A stretch of DNA of 64,000 nt, taken from positions 5,952,001 to 6,016,000 of the forward strand of contig CM034107.1 in NCBI GenBank assembly GCA_019914945.1, written 5' to 3'. Shown one piece after another: positions 11,880 through 23,900 of the stretch. Every line of letters begins with the position of its first letter. The first letter of the stretch is position 1. Position numbers and translations under genes: made by a program. Below the pieces are notes generated by a model that did no database searches, was not told where the DNA came from, and was given only the letters and a program-made list of their open reading frames with translations. Source of the stretch: Typha latifolia (Eukaryota > Streptophyta > Magnoliopsida > Poales > Typhaceae).

Positions 11880-12860
11880 AAAGTATGAAAGGCTACAACT
11901 ATCATTGATATACCCTTAGTGTATGACATAATATGATTAATTAATGAGATAGTTTTAGCATATAATAGGATATGATTATCTTCAGAAAATACCCTTAGCA
12001 TATTATATGGTATGATTATCTTCAAAGATACTCAGCGTATAATAGAGTATGCTTTGAGCTTGTAGCATAATTTGTATCGAGTTTGAGACTGGGTACCATG
12101 GTCTAGCATGGTAGATGATATTTAGAGTTGAGACAGATGACTATAATAATGAGAGATATGTGAATTATATCAAACTCTGACATATATGATATCGAATGGT
12201 TGGCATGCATCGAACATCATTACTATTGTGACTAAAATCACTAAATCATGATCGTTATACTTCATATGTTGTTATATTAGATGATGTTATATTATAATTT
12301 CATCATGAGATATATTTTGATTGAGGATATAATATGCTCATTCATAAGATAATATTAATTACATTTATATATATGTTATCAAGGATACATGTATACATGC
12401 TCATACATTATATTATGTTTCTTTCTTATTCATATTATTCAGTACATGATTTACTTTCTGTTTGGCATTACTAATTTGGGATAAGGTCTGGTCTATTCAC
12501 TAAGTCTTTAGCTCATGACTTTTTTTATTTCTTTTCCAACCCCCTCAGATATATGATACGTGTTAACAACTTAAGATATCATAAGAAGATATTTAGATCA
12601 ATAATGAGGTGAGTTATAAATGCGAGACAGTATAAATAATAGTTTATATAAAAATTGAGTTATTCCAATATTTGATATTTGTACTCTATTATATTAAAGG
12701 ATGATTTGTATAATATAGGTCAAATTATAGTGTACTTATATATTAGTTGTTTTAGTTGTATCTTAATGGTTTGTCGTAGCATGTTTGGGCCATACCAAAT
12801 TTCGTAGCTATCTAGTATGGTTGTTATGAATTTAGATATGGAGATGATAATAGGTTTCGA
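11880..12860 (-). repeat. P5: inverted fragment of repeat family P
   Basis: The order of blocks (GATACCC, GGGTACC with GGTCTAG, long AT-rich stretch, TTTGGCATTACTAATTTGGG, GTCTATTCACT) follows P3 at about 6225-7075 in the same orientation. Both ends are missing. Together with P4 it forms an inverted arrangement. Confidence 0.6.
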
Positions 12861-14050
12861 GTACTATAGGTCACTCCCTTCATGGTAGTACATGTGTGCT
12901 AGTGACATAATATTATACACCATAAATAAGTATAATAGAATACACATCATTATCATTTACTATGTGTTATCGTACATAATCATGCCCATAGATATACATA
13001 GCAATTATGGTAAATGTAGTTATGTCACATAATAAGTAAAATTAACATGGACTACTTACATTAATAACAATAGATAAATATCTACACGTGCATGATATGA
13101 ATCTAATTATGCAATAAAGTAAAATATTTTATTATCTATACTGCTTCTAGACAACGGAAGTTTCACTTGCCTGACATTGTTTTCTAGTTTAATAGTTTCA
13201 ACTATGCTACGGGCTATCCTCGCATGGTACTGAGTCTACCACAATAATGAAAGTAATAAAAATCATAGCACAAATTACCTACATCTAATTAATTAGATAA
13301 TCCTACTAGCAATTATTACATGTTTGGGTAGATCCATCTAAGAATTCTTATATTTATTAATTAGATAAGTTGGCATAATTGTACCATGGCTTGCCGCATT
13401 ATTAAAAGTAATTAAAATAATTTATCTTAAATTATTATTTAACTAATTATTATTAATCTAAAGTAAAGCAAATAGATAATATTTAATTAACTTACTTCAT
13501 TAAATAAGAAAACATGCATATACGATTTATTTACACTAATTGTATTAATTCTCTATTAGGAGCAATTAATATAGATACACCCAAATCACCGATTCATTTG
13601 TTAAAAATGATTTTACTATTATTATAACTAAAAAGCTATCATTTAAAGATGATTAATATTTAAGGTACAAGTTGACACGAATAACTAGATGAAAAGATTA
13701 AAGTAAATAAAAAGTAAATAACTTATTTGAGCCAACCAAAGGTCCAAAGCAATGGGTTCGGCTATAAATAACCCAAAGACCATAATAAAAGCCCACCAAG
13801 CTTGGGGCACCTAAAGCCCTAACTCAACTAAGCCAAACTTGACACTTGGACTAGGCTACAACCTAACCCACAACTAACATAGACAAGGTCGCAGCCCAAA
13901 CCACCATATCATAGGTCGGGCCTCACTCAGCCCACCACCACCGCACACCCCTTTCCCACCCTCAAATAGAGATAGACAAGAGAGGAGTAGTGGCTATTGA
14001 TGAACACCACCACCGGTAGTCGAGGCCGACACATCGGTCGGCACCGATAG
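12861..14050. other. Gene-free AT-rich stretch
   Basis: No gene, repeat boundary or RNA gene was recognised. The stretch is AT-rich up to about 13730 and then more mixed, with C-rich text (AGCCCACCACCACCGC) near 13930 that probably belongs to the R2 remnant. Confidence 0.5.
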
Positions 14051-15111
14051 TTGTTATAATCACATTCTATGGATCTGATCATAATAGCGGTTCTTAACAT
14101 ACTTGGATTTGGAACTTTGGATGGAAATGTCGATCGATCTAACTATAAAAAAACTAAGATTAGAATACATTACCTACAAAAGTCAAGGATTCAATGCAAT
14201 TGGAATCTCATCGTTTGGATAACTAGATCAAAAATTATGACTAGTAAAATGACCAAAGGTTAGCAATGACGAGATGGACGTGGTAGTGGAAAAATGGTGA
14301 TTCAGATAGGGTTAGGATAATGGAAGGTGAAAATGTCTGCGATGGATGGGATAGTGCCATGAGCAAGATGAGGGGAGAGAAGGAATCAACTCTTGGGGAC
14401 AAGGGGGTGGTCAAACATAAAAGAAGAGCGGCGGCGGTGGTGGCCACGGTTGAAGATGAAACTCAATGCGAGAGAGAAGTGCATGAGAGGGAGAGTGGTA
14501 CGAACTAGATCTAAACCGGTCTAGAGGTAAAAAGAATTATGATATTTTATATGATCATATCTTCGTGATTTAGGGTGCTAATGGCTCTAGTTCTAAGTAA
14601 TTTTAAAGTTAGAATGAAAAGTTAAAAATAAAAGAGTAGAGGAATGTTAAAACGGAGTAAATCGGTAAATATCCAACATTGCGGTGTTGGTCGAACGGTG
14701 CCAGATGGCCAAGGGTGGTGGTGGACGACCGTAAGCTAAGGTGGCTGCTAGAGAAAGATGACAGCTAGGGTTTGAAAGATCAGAATGCTTCTATAGTTTC
14801 GATCTACTCCTAAAAAGATAAGGATAATCGAACGACTATAATAAAATATAAAGACAAGATAATAACAATAACTTAACTCAATGATTATTTCGCGATAGAT
14901 AATAATCAACACATGACCACTATTATTTATAAGAGTAAAAATCCTAGCGAATCGGATCCACATGTTGATCTGGTTTATCTAAAATTTAGAATAATAAGAT
15001 AAAACTAATTAACTAACTCAATTTGACTCGACTCGACTGACTCAACTGACTCTACTATCTTAGTCGAATAATAACAATCCACCATGCTTTCGACACTTTA
15101 TCCTCAAAGTG
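14051..15111 (-). mobile_element. R2: minus-strand LTR remnant related to R1
   Basis: On the minus strand a block matching the R1 polypurine region (CACTTTGAGGATAAAGTG, then GCATGGTGGA; + strand 15079-15111) is followed by LTR-like sequence. That sequence includes AGGAGTAGATCGAAAC, CAAACCCTAGC, CAGCAGCCACC and CCACCACCACCCTTGGCC, in the same order as 10370-10475 of R1. The left part (14060-14270) resembles 26470-26640 in NAPRT intron 6. The LTR 3' end is not resolved. Confidence 0.55.
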
Positions 15112-16648
15112 ACTAGCATGCAAGCTAGATCCTCAAAGTGACATCGTGCTCGTGGGCCCATAAGTCTGCATATAGATACAACTCAATTAGCTGACACAGA
15201 TCTGCTGAATCATTCCACCAGTCATCCTCGGGCTTGTACTCAGGCTTAGGGTCATGCACATAAGTCCCAAACTAGTTCGCATGAGGTGGTCGAGTTAAAT
15301 CACAAAAATTTAGCACGCGCCACGATACATGCACTTCTTCTCTCCTACTTAAAAGCGAAAAATCTAACCCTAGGACTAAAATTAATTTTTTGGCCCAGTG
15401 GCATAGTCGTGGGCTACATGGGCGCTAGCGGTAGTTGAGCAAAATTTCTAGTCGGTGGCAATTGGCATTTGGTGGGTCTTTGCGATAGTGAAGCAACGAC
15501 AAGCAATAGTGAAGCCAACTATTGAGCTCGAGCTCGGGGTTTAAGCAGCGATGGCTATGACGCGTCGCTGGCGGGTCCCCTTTACCCCTGATCGCCATGA
15601 TTAGTGGACGTAGTCCCACTATCATGGAGCCCTGGCCACATTGACATCTAGTGAAGCGTCCTAACATGGCTTGGCTTAGGAAAATTCCTCATGATTGTGG
15701 TCGTTAGTTCAACTATGCGGCAATCTTCAGTCATTGCACTGACCACCATTGGATGGCAATTAGCTCGAGGAGGCCAATCGTGGCTGTCGATGGTTGTCGG
15801 AATGCTAACCGTAGTCACAAGCCACAATTTTGCTACAGCGAAGAGGGTCATCGACGTCGCTCATCTAGCCTTCTACTACGACTGTCGCTGACCTAGCTTA
15901 GGTGTAGGGATCCCATGAAAGGGACCAAATGTGGCGGTGGGGGTTTGGAGTGGCTGGATAGCCGCTGGTGGAAAGCTAGGGATTTTAGCCCTGATTGTCA
16001 AACAATGGTGCTGTGAAGCTATACTTCAACAATCTAATGGTGTTCCATTATGAGATTTAATCTAAAGGTAAGAGTGAAGCAAAAGTAGTGTGCTATATGT
16101 TCGTTGCCTAGGCAATTGATGGTGGCTGGAAGAGAAACAGAAGATGATCGTGAGAACTCACATGGTAGAGCCCAAATAAAGTGGAAATGGAAGATGGTGA
16201 GCCATACCGAAAAAATGGAATGCCTAGATGAAACTTTTTGGGTGAGAACGAGGACGCACGAAGAGCACCATTGGACTAATTTTGCCGATAAAGGTAAACA
16301 CAAAAATGATGGCTAAACACATAATAGTTCATGAAATTAAACTAGAAAGGATGAAGAGCACATACCGATGATTCGATAGTGGCATCTGTAAGATCTAACT
16401 ATGATTCAGTTATGAGAATCTATCATCGAATAACATGGATGATAGAGAGAGTAAAGAGAAGATGAAAATATAGGAGATGATGAATAGAATAGGAGAGGGT
16501 CAGTTGTATGATAATAATTTTGTATTTATAGAAGAGGTGGAAGTTAGGGTTTTGTTTGGGTTAACATGAAAAGAGTAGGGAAGAAAAAGATAGTAAAGCA
16601 TATGATTGGCGCGTGCAATTTTTATATTTATTTTAAGGTGTTACACTG
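15112..16648. other. Unassigned stretch, possibly decayed retrotransposon
   Basis: No gene was recognised. The open frames of 60-90 codons here lack any family resemblance. The segment 16440-16648 has GA-rich text, a TTGTATTTATAGAAG box and ends in AAGGTGTTACA at 16648, like the 3' ends of elements P and S, so it may be the tail of another long LTR. Confidence 0.3.
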
Positions 16649-17473
16649 AGCACCACCTGTCGACTTTGGCCGATAGATATGGCTCTGGTGGCTTGGGGTT
16701 GGTAATTAGAGAATGTTTGAGTTTAACAATTTTTTGTGGTAACATTTTTCAGACCACTTTTTTAGTGTCTGCATTTTGCCTTTCTTGTCTCGTTATTCGC
16801 TAGTGGTTGGAGTTTATCTGTTGTTTATTTTTCAAATTGACTCCCTGTATTGTTTAATATGCCTTTTCCTCCCTAATGTGATATGATGGTAAATGTAGGA
16901 CTGTGCATGTTAGGGATAATGGAAGTTACAACGGAGTTACTAAACATCAAACCCTTTTGCTCATGTTTTCTTGTCGAGGCTAGTTTATTTCTAGATTTTT
17001 TTGTGCCCATCAAGTTTAATATCATATTTTTCTTATTATAAAGAGTGTTTCTCAGAAGTTGTAGGGGCTTGTTCACACCATATCCCTTTTTTGTTGGATA
17101 TTATATTTATATATTTGAGTGGTTGGAATTTGACAAATTTTCTTTATTTTATGTTTATTTTAGACGAATATGATACTTCTCTCACTATCTCCGTTTATAT
17201 TTGTTTGTAACTTTATGATAAAAAGAAAGACCAACTATCTCTTATAAAGTTGGTAAGTTAGTTGTAGGGTTGACTCCAACTTGAAATAATTGTTGTGAAT
17301 AAAATTATTCGGTAGCTTCTTTGCCTGACTCAATAGTTCGATTTAGCTCAGTTGATAGTCTAACGATACAGACGGCTTAGAAGAGCAACTTGATAATACG
17401 ACGGTTTACAACGATATCTTAGCATCATTTAGTTTAGAGCAATAGTTCGATAATGAATATAACTTAAAGCCTA

Positions 17474-17549
17474 AATTAGATAGCTTAATATATTAGCTAA
17501 AAATTGGTAGGAATTAGATAGCTTAATATATTAGCTAAAAATTGGTAGG
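17474..17549. repeat. 38-bp tandem duplication
   Basis: Two identical or nearly identical 38-bp units (17474-17511 and 17512-17549) contain TTAATATATTAGC and AAAAATTGGTAGG. They lie about 210 bp upstream of the NAPRT start codon. Confidence 0.9.
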
Positions 17550-17652
17550 AACTAATTGCTTTTAAGTGTTAGTAGCTAGTGTTAACTTTGTGTAGCCCGT
17601 ATCTAGCTATGATAAAAAAAAAGCCGAAAGAGAAATAAAGAAAACTAGTACC

Positions 17653-17658
17653 CACGTG
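17653..17658. promoter_or_regulatory. G-box CACGTG in the NAPRT promoter
   Basis: A canonical palindromic G-box (context CCCACGTGACC) lies 99 bp upstream of the ATG. Such sites bind bZIP and bHLH factors in plants and occur in light- and ABA-responsive promoters. Function here is inference. Confidence 0.5.
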
Positions 17659-17756
17659 ACCCTCGTTATCGTCACCCTCCTCGGCTCTTCGCTTCCTCTC
17701 GTTTTTCTCTCTCAAGGGCAGGTATCGAAACCCTAGATAGAAGAGGAAAATAGCCG

Positions 17757-17923
17757 ATGGAATCGGCTTCAGCGTCGATCGTGATCCCGAACGGATCGAT
17801 GGAGGAGACGCGATCGATTCCTCTGCCGACGAATCCGATGGTGACGCCACTCCTCACCGATCTCTACCAGTTCACTATGGCCTACGCCTACTGGAAGGCC
17901 GGAAAGCATCTCGATCGAGGCGT
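17757..17923 (+). CDS. NAPRT: NAPRT exon 1 (residues 1-56)
   Basis: Starts at the first in-frame ATG after a TAG. It has a short variable N-terminus rich in Ser/Ala, then [20 protein letters not shown], the conserved opening of the family. It ends before GTAAGC with two bases of the Val56 codon. Confidence 0.95.
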
Positions 17924-20900
17924 GTAAGCTTCGTGCGGTTCATCTTTTCTACTCAGATGAGGATTTTGTCTTTTATTTAGTTCGTGGGTTAAATGCTCTT
18001 TCGATGTTGAGAAGATTTTGAAATTGGTGTTCTTGATTGTTAGTTTCTTCAAATCGGGTATTTCTTATCTTTTTTATTCTTTCTGCTAACTTGATTGATC
18101 AACTGAAGGTTCCTTAACATTGAATGAGGTACTTATGGAATGGACAAATGTTATCTGTCTTTCCATTCTTTACCTTAGTTTAGCCGTTCCTTTGTATGAA
18201 AAGGGAGCTTTTCACTCTGTCTATAGATCAGATTTTGTAGAAAAGAGGGAAGTTTATAAATGACATCCTGCATTATGCGTTCATTATCGTTTACCCCCTG
18301 CCGTTTGAACCTTCATGGTCCTTACTTTATTGTCTAACAAATACCCTCCTGTTGGTTTGCTGAGAGTTTCAACAGACATGGGGTAAAGTAACTGCATTCG
18401 TCAGATAAGAAACTAGGAATATTTTCTTTCTATCCCAATAAGTTAGCTAATTTCAGGTCAAAACATAATTTATGCAATAAAAGCAAAGGCAGGGGTTGGG
18501 CAATGAAGGTCTAAAAGACGATGTAAATGATGATAAACATATAATATAGGGTATTATTTATAGATTTACCTAGAATTAAATTTGCGAGAAGCTTTTAAAT
18601 ATCTTCCTAAATAACAATGAAGCGAGATAAGTAGCCTAGGCTAGGTTGGAGGCACATTGGAGAGACCATAAAATTTCCTCTAGTACGGCCTGTATGGCAA
18701 GAGGCTCCCAGGGCACAACCAACCCTTGACAAAATCTGGCTTCCCCTTCTTTATTGATCTAATATCAGTCCTCACATGCTCCTGTGACTTCTGTTCTGCA
18801 CATGGTTTGGTCACTCAAAGATATTTATAGGTGGCCTTATATTGACTGGTAACATTGATTGTCGGTTCAAATACATTTCAGCTTCGATCTATACTTCCGC
18901 AAAAATCCCTTTGGAGGTGAATACACTGTCTTTGGCGGTCTTGAGGAATGCATAAGGTTTATTGCTAATTTCAAAATAAAGGAGGAAGAGATCTCATTCC
19001 TACGATCTGCCATGCCCACCTGTGAGGTTTGGTTCAGTTCTTTACTTCTTATTCTTGTATTGATAGTCTTGCTATTATTTATGACACTTAACACTTTATT
19101 TTACCCTAAAATATTGTTCTACCTTGGATCCATTGGGGTTACGGTAACTCAATCATTGGGCCATGGATTTTCCAACTTTTATTATACTGCCATTGTGCAA
19201 ATTTAGCAAGATGTTTCTAAAAAGGCAAAAAGAAAAGAAATAACCAAAAAAGTATCTAGATCACATCCTTTATTTAAATTGGTTGTTTGAATTTAGGATT
19301 TATTTAAAATAGGGTATAACCAATGCATCGTGCCATGTATCATAACAATTTTCATTTTTTGTGTGGCAAGTAAGGCTTGTACATCTTCCCTCTTTGAATT
19401 TTGTGTAGGCAGGAACTTTGTTTATCGAGATGCCCTTTTAAAATTTATTTTATTAGTATTGTAATATGTTTAAATTTTCTAGCTATTTGCTTTCCATTTG
19501 GCAAGAATTATAAGAATGATTGGAATAATCCACATATAAAATGATTATTCTATTTATAATCAATTAGTTTGAACCAATAACTAGTGAAAAGATCATGCAT
19601 TTTGATATTGTTGTTGTTAATACTGAGGATTACTTCTCTTAGTATATGTTAAAAGCATGTCATGTCAATATATGATTGAAGTGCATTCTTTGATAGGAAA
19701 CTCACTATTGTGGCATGAATAAGAAACATATCCATAGGTAGATGCATGCCCATGAAGCATGAGTACACAACTTGGCTGCTGTGTTCGTGTCGGACATTGC
19801 CTGTTGGACACCAACACATGTTAGGCATAGCGTCACTATGCTGGTACATGTCGCAATTGCAAATAAGGATTCAATTTCAAAATTGAAAAAAAGTATAGGA
19901 TGCTCTTGGGGTACAACTCATTTGTTTGTAAGGTTATAAGAATTCGTGTTTAGATTGTTAGTTTGTGAGCCTAGATCAACATACCCCATTTTAAGGTTTT
20001 GGTTTGTTCTTTCCTCCAAAAGGTTACTCTCAAACCCTAGACCTTCTCTTGAACCCATGCGGCCGAACCTTCCCAAGTGAGTTCCACAACAGTAAAATCA
20101 AGGTTTCCTGTATGAGGATCTGGATTGGTATCGGCCGTCCAGATAAACGATACATATCAGCCGTATCGGCCGTTCGTATCAGATCGGACTAATTTTTAAT
20201 TATATAAAATTTTAAATATTATTGAAAAATGCAGAAAAATGCAGAAAAATTTAGAAAAAATGACAAAAAATGACAAAAAATAAGAAAACAAAAATTACTC
20301 ACATATGAAGTCTAAAAACTTAAAAAATGTATTAACTACTCAAAATTTAAAACTTTGATGAATACTGAGTTGGTTCTTGTAAATTTCTATAGTCTTCATC
20401 ATCATAATAATTAGCATTTGTATCTTGTGCTTGAGAAAACTGAGAATAATAACTAGCATATGGATCTTGTGATGGTTTCAAATAATAAATATTTGATATA
20501 CCATAATCATAGAAACTAAAATGCATCTTATGACGACGTTGCTGATATGTATATATATCCTTAGTTTCTCTGTCTTCAATCTTTACACCTCCTTGACTTT
20601 CTTCAACAAATGTAGATGGAACGATCTCACCACCATATGTATCATCAGGATTATGACTAGTATTAGTAGATATACTATCTCTCGTTGCTGAACGACTCGT
20701 ACTAGCTTTTGCCATCGTTGTGGTCTCCTCCACGATGGAGCAAGAGAGGGGGAAAGAGAGGGAAAAAGAGAGGGAAAAAAAGAGAAAGAAAGAGAGAGGG
20801 AGAAAGAGATAGAGTTTGTGGGTTGCAGCAGTAAGAGGGAGAGGGAAGAAGAGAGAGAGGAGAAGAGGAGAGAGAGACATCGAGAGAAAACAAAAATTAA

Positions 20901-23900
20901 AAAACTATGTTAAAAAGGGAAAGAGGTGGTAGTTGGTGAGGGACAGGGAGAGAGTTAGTAGAAGAGAGTTAATTAGGGAGAGAGTTTGATAAGAGAGAGT
21001 TAGTAGGAGAGAGTTTGATAAGACAGAGTTAGTGAGAGAGAGAGAGTTCGATAAAAAAAGAATTAGTGGAGAGAAGGTAAGAATTTTTTTTAATTTGTGT
21101 GGGAGAGAGAGAGTGAGTGGTAGAAAGGGGGAAAAATAGAAATTGAGAAAATAATATTTATTTTTTAGTTTTTAGACTTATATATGAATAATTTTATTTA
21201 TATCTTATCATTATTTTTCTAAAAAGTAAGAATTTTTTTGTATTAAAATACAGGTCGATACGGACTGCCGATACGGCCGATACGGCCGATACGGCCGATA
21301 CATATTATTTTTTCAGACGGCCGATCCCAATTCCGATACTTGGAACCTTGGATAAATCTAGCTTCAATTTGCCACATATAGGATGATTTCGGATTTGGCT
21401 TCTATACCAAAGAAAATAGGAAGAGAAAATATGGAAAACATATTTTTTGATGTGATATGAAGTTCCCATCTTTGTATATTCTCTTCTCTTCTCTTAGATC
21501 TCTCTTTGTCTGCTTTTTGTTCTTTTTGATTTGGGAAATAACCCTACATGCAAAGAGATCTCAAAAGGGATATGTTTGAGTAAACTAAATGTGTATCAAG
21601 TGGCAGTCAGGATGTGGCGCTCATATCTTTTCATATCAAGTGATACTGGTGATACAGGCGATGCATGTTGGCATGGGGTGGCACACCTCTACTAGCTACT
21701 AGCACGATTCATATTTGTTTCACAAGTTTCACGCCGTCTGCATTTGTGAATATTGTGAAAAGTTTGGCCCTCTATTTATTCATTCTTTGGAAATACTTTC
21801 GTAAACTGTCTGTTGGGTTTCATTATAAATACGTTTGTAAACTGGTTTTTTGGGTTTCCGTAGAGTGGAAGAATCTACATGATTAACTGCTAGTATTCTG
21901 CTTTAATTTATGACTGCTAAAGATTGTATTTTAATCTGTGACCAGTCATATGAAGTATGTAGTGAACTTCTCCTTTTCTCCTGATTTCCTCTAGGATGGA
22001 TTCTTCAGTTATCTCATGGCAATTGACTGCTCAGAGGTTGAGGTTTATGCTATTCCTGAGGGTTCTGTTGTGTTCCCAAAGATTCCCTTAATGAGAATTG
22101 AAGGGCCAGTTGCTGTAAGCTCCATAAGTTATATTTCTTAAAACAAAATCCTGAAAAGTTAACATGTACATGAATGACACTAATATTCTTTTGTTCAATT
22201 TCTGCTTTGATGTATTGCTGCAAGCCTGCAATATCTTCAATTTTTGAGATCTGTAGTATACAATATTTTCCTAGGTTGTCCAGCTGCTTGAAACTCCTTT
22301 CCTTAGTCTTGTCAACTATGCCTCTTTGGTTACTACAAATGCAGCAAGACACCGTCTTGTTGCAGGAAAGTCAAAGACTTTGCTTGAATTTGGACTTCGG
22401 CGAGCACAAGTAGGTGTTGTTCTTTACTTCTTTTTGTAGATATGTTAAATCACTACATAGATATCTTCATCATTTTGTTCCCTCATTCTTAGGGGCCTGA
22501 TGGAGGAATAAGCGCCTCAAGATATTGCTATATGGGAGGATTTGATGCAACAAGGTTTATACTTTTGAACAATGAGTGCCATGTTGTAGGTTTCTTTCCA
22601 TTTTTTATTCTATGTACTCTTAAGAGAAATAAGCTTCTTGACATTGTGCTACCTGTTATTATGAAGTTCTTGTTCTTATATCTTCAAAAATTTAGAATAA
22701 CAAACACTATATCTATTCTCGCTGGACATGTTTGTTCTTCAGGAGTTGGTCTTAATCTGCATAGCTATGAGCGCTTAAAGAGTAGATATGTGGATTTGTC
22801 TTTTGCATGAAATGTCTTTATTTTTAAATATTAAAAATTTCCTATTGTATCAGATTTATATTCTGTAAAGGCTGACCAAACTGCTGATGCTTAGCTGGAC
22901 TATTTTTTTAAATATATGTTGTCACGCCTTATCAGATTTCAAGTTATTACTTTAGATTTCTAACTACTAATGCAAGAAAGATAATTGTATATCTATCTTT
23001 TATTTTTTTCTGAAAAATGGGTAACTGCTTCGTTGGAGGATTTAATATGTGGAAATATTAAATCTAGGGAAGAAAGCCTGGAATAACTAGACTTGTAGCT
23101 GGCTTTACGTAATGGAAATTCAAAGATAACGTTTTGTTGCTAAAAAGTACAAATAGATCATAATTTTCTCTTGTTGGATAATGGATGGCAAGAGATTGCC
23201 TCTGATCATGCAAATAACTTTGTGTTGAAAGGGTAGTAAACAGAAATTCAAACATAGTCCATATATGAATCTTCTTTGCCCTTGCAACTGCAATCACACT
23301 TTCCTTTTGTACTTCTAGGTTTTCCTTATCCTTTTTTTGTTAGAGAAAGCACGGATAAGTTCTCCCAAAAGTGCACGATCTACTTTCCTAGATGTAATTC
23401 ATTCAATATCTTGCTTCCTTCCTGACAAAGATCATCTGAAGTACAAGAGCAATAAAGAATGTAGTGCAAAAAGATGATGACAAAAAATCTATCACCCAGA
23501 TCCTATTTTAACGTGAGATACCATTTCAACATCATCCTTGCATGCAAATGTTACTTAGTCATTCTTTCACGATTGTTAGAGTAAGAAGTACATTTATAAT
23601 TGTGAGTAATTGTTTTTTGATTTATTGCTGTATGTTGATCAAGGATTTCATATGTTAACAGCAATGTTGCAGCGGGAAAGTTGTTTGGCATACCCCTTCG
23701 TGGAACTCACTCGCACGCATTCGTGAGCTCTTACATGGTAAGTGAAATTTACTCATTTTGGCAATTATCTATTGGAACTTATTGATCACATGCCCACTTG
23801 CTGTAAGGTTTTAATTAGTGTATGTTGTTGATCCTCTTGATTAATCGGACTTCCTATCTATTGCCAAGTATTCTGTTACCACTAGAAATTATTTAATGAA

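Larger units (their letters stand above)
16649..17756 (+). promoter_or_regulatory. Upstream region and probable 5' UTR of NAPRT
   Basis: The distal part is AT-rich without recognised genes. The last 130 bp are pyrimidine-rich (CTCCTCGGCTCTTCGC, CTCGTTTTTCTCTCTC), typical of a plant 5' UTR. An in-frame TAG at 17751-17753 lies one codon before the ATG and fixes the start. No clear TATA box was seen, so the transcription start is not placed. Confidence 0.5.

Noticed and set aside
15425..16316. Cluster of frames of 66-89 codons on both strands
   Set aside because: No motif, no conserved start context, and the area looks like decayed repeat DNA.
18859..19206. 115-codon frame that looks like an independent small gene
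   Set aside because: It is NAPRT exon 2 read through into intron 2; the GT-AG exon fits the full gene.
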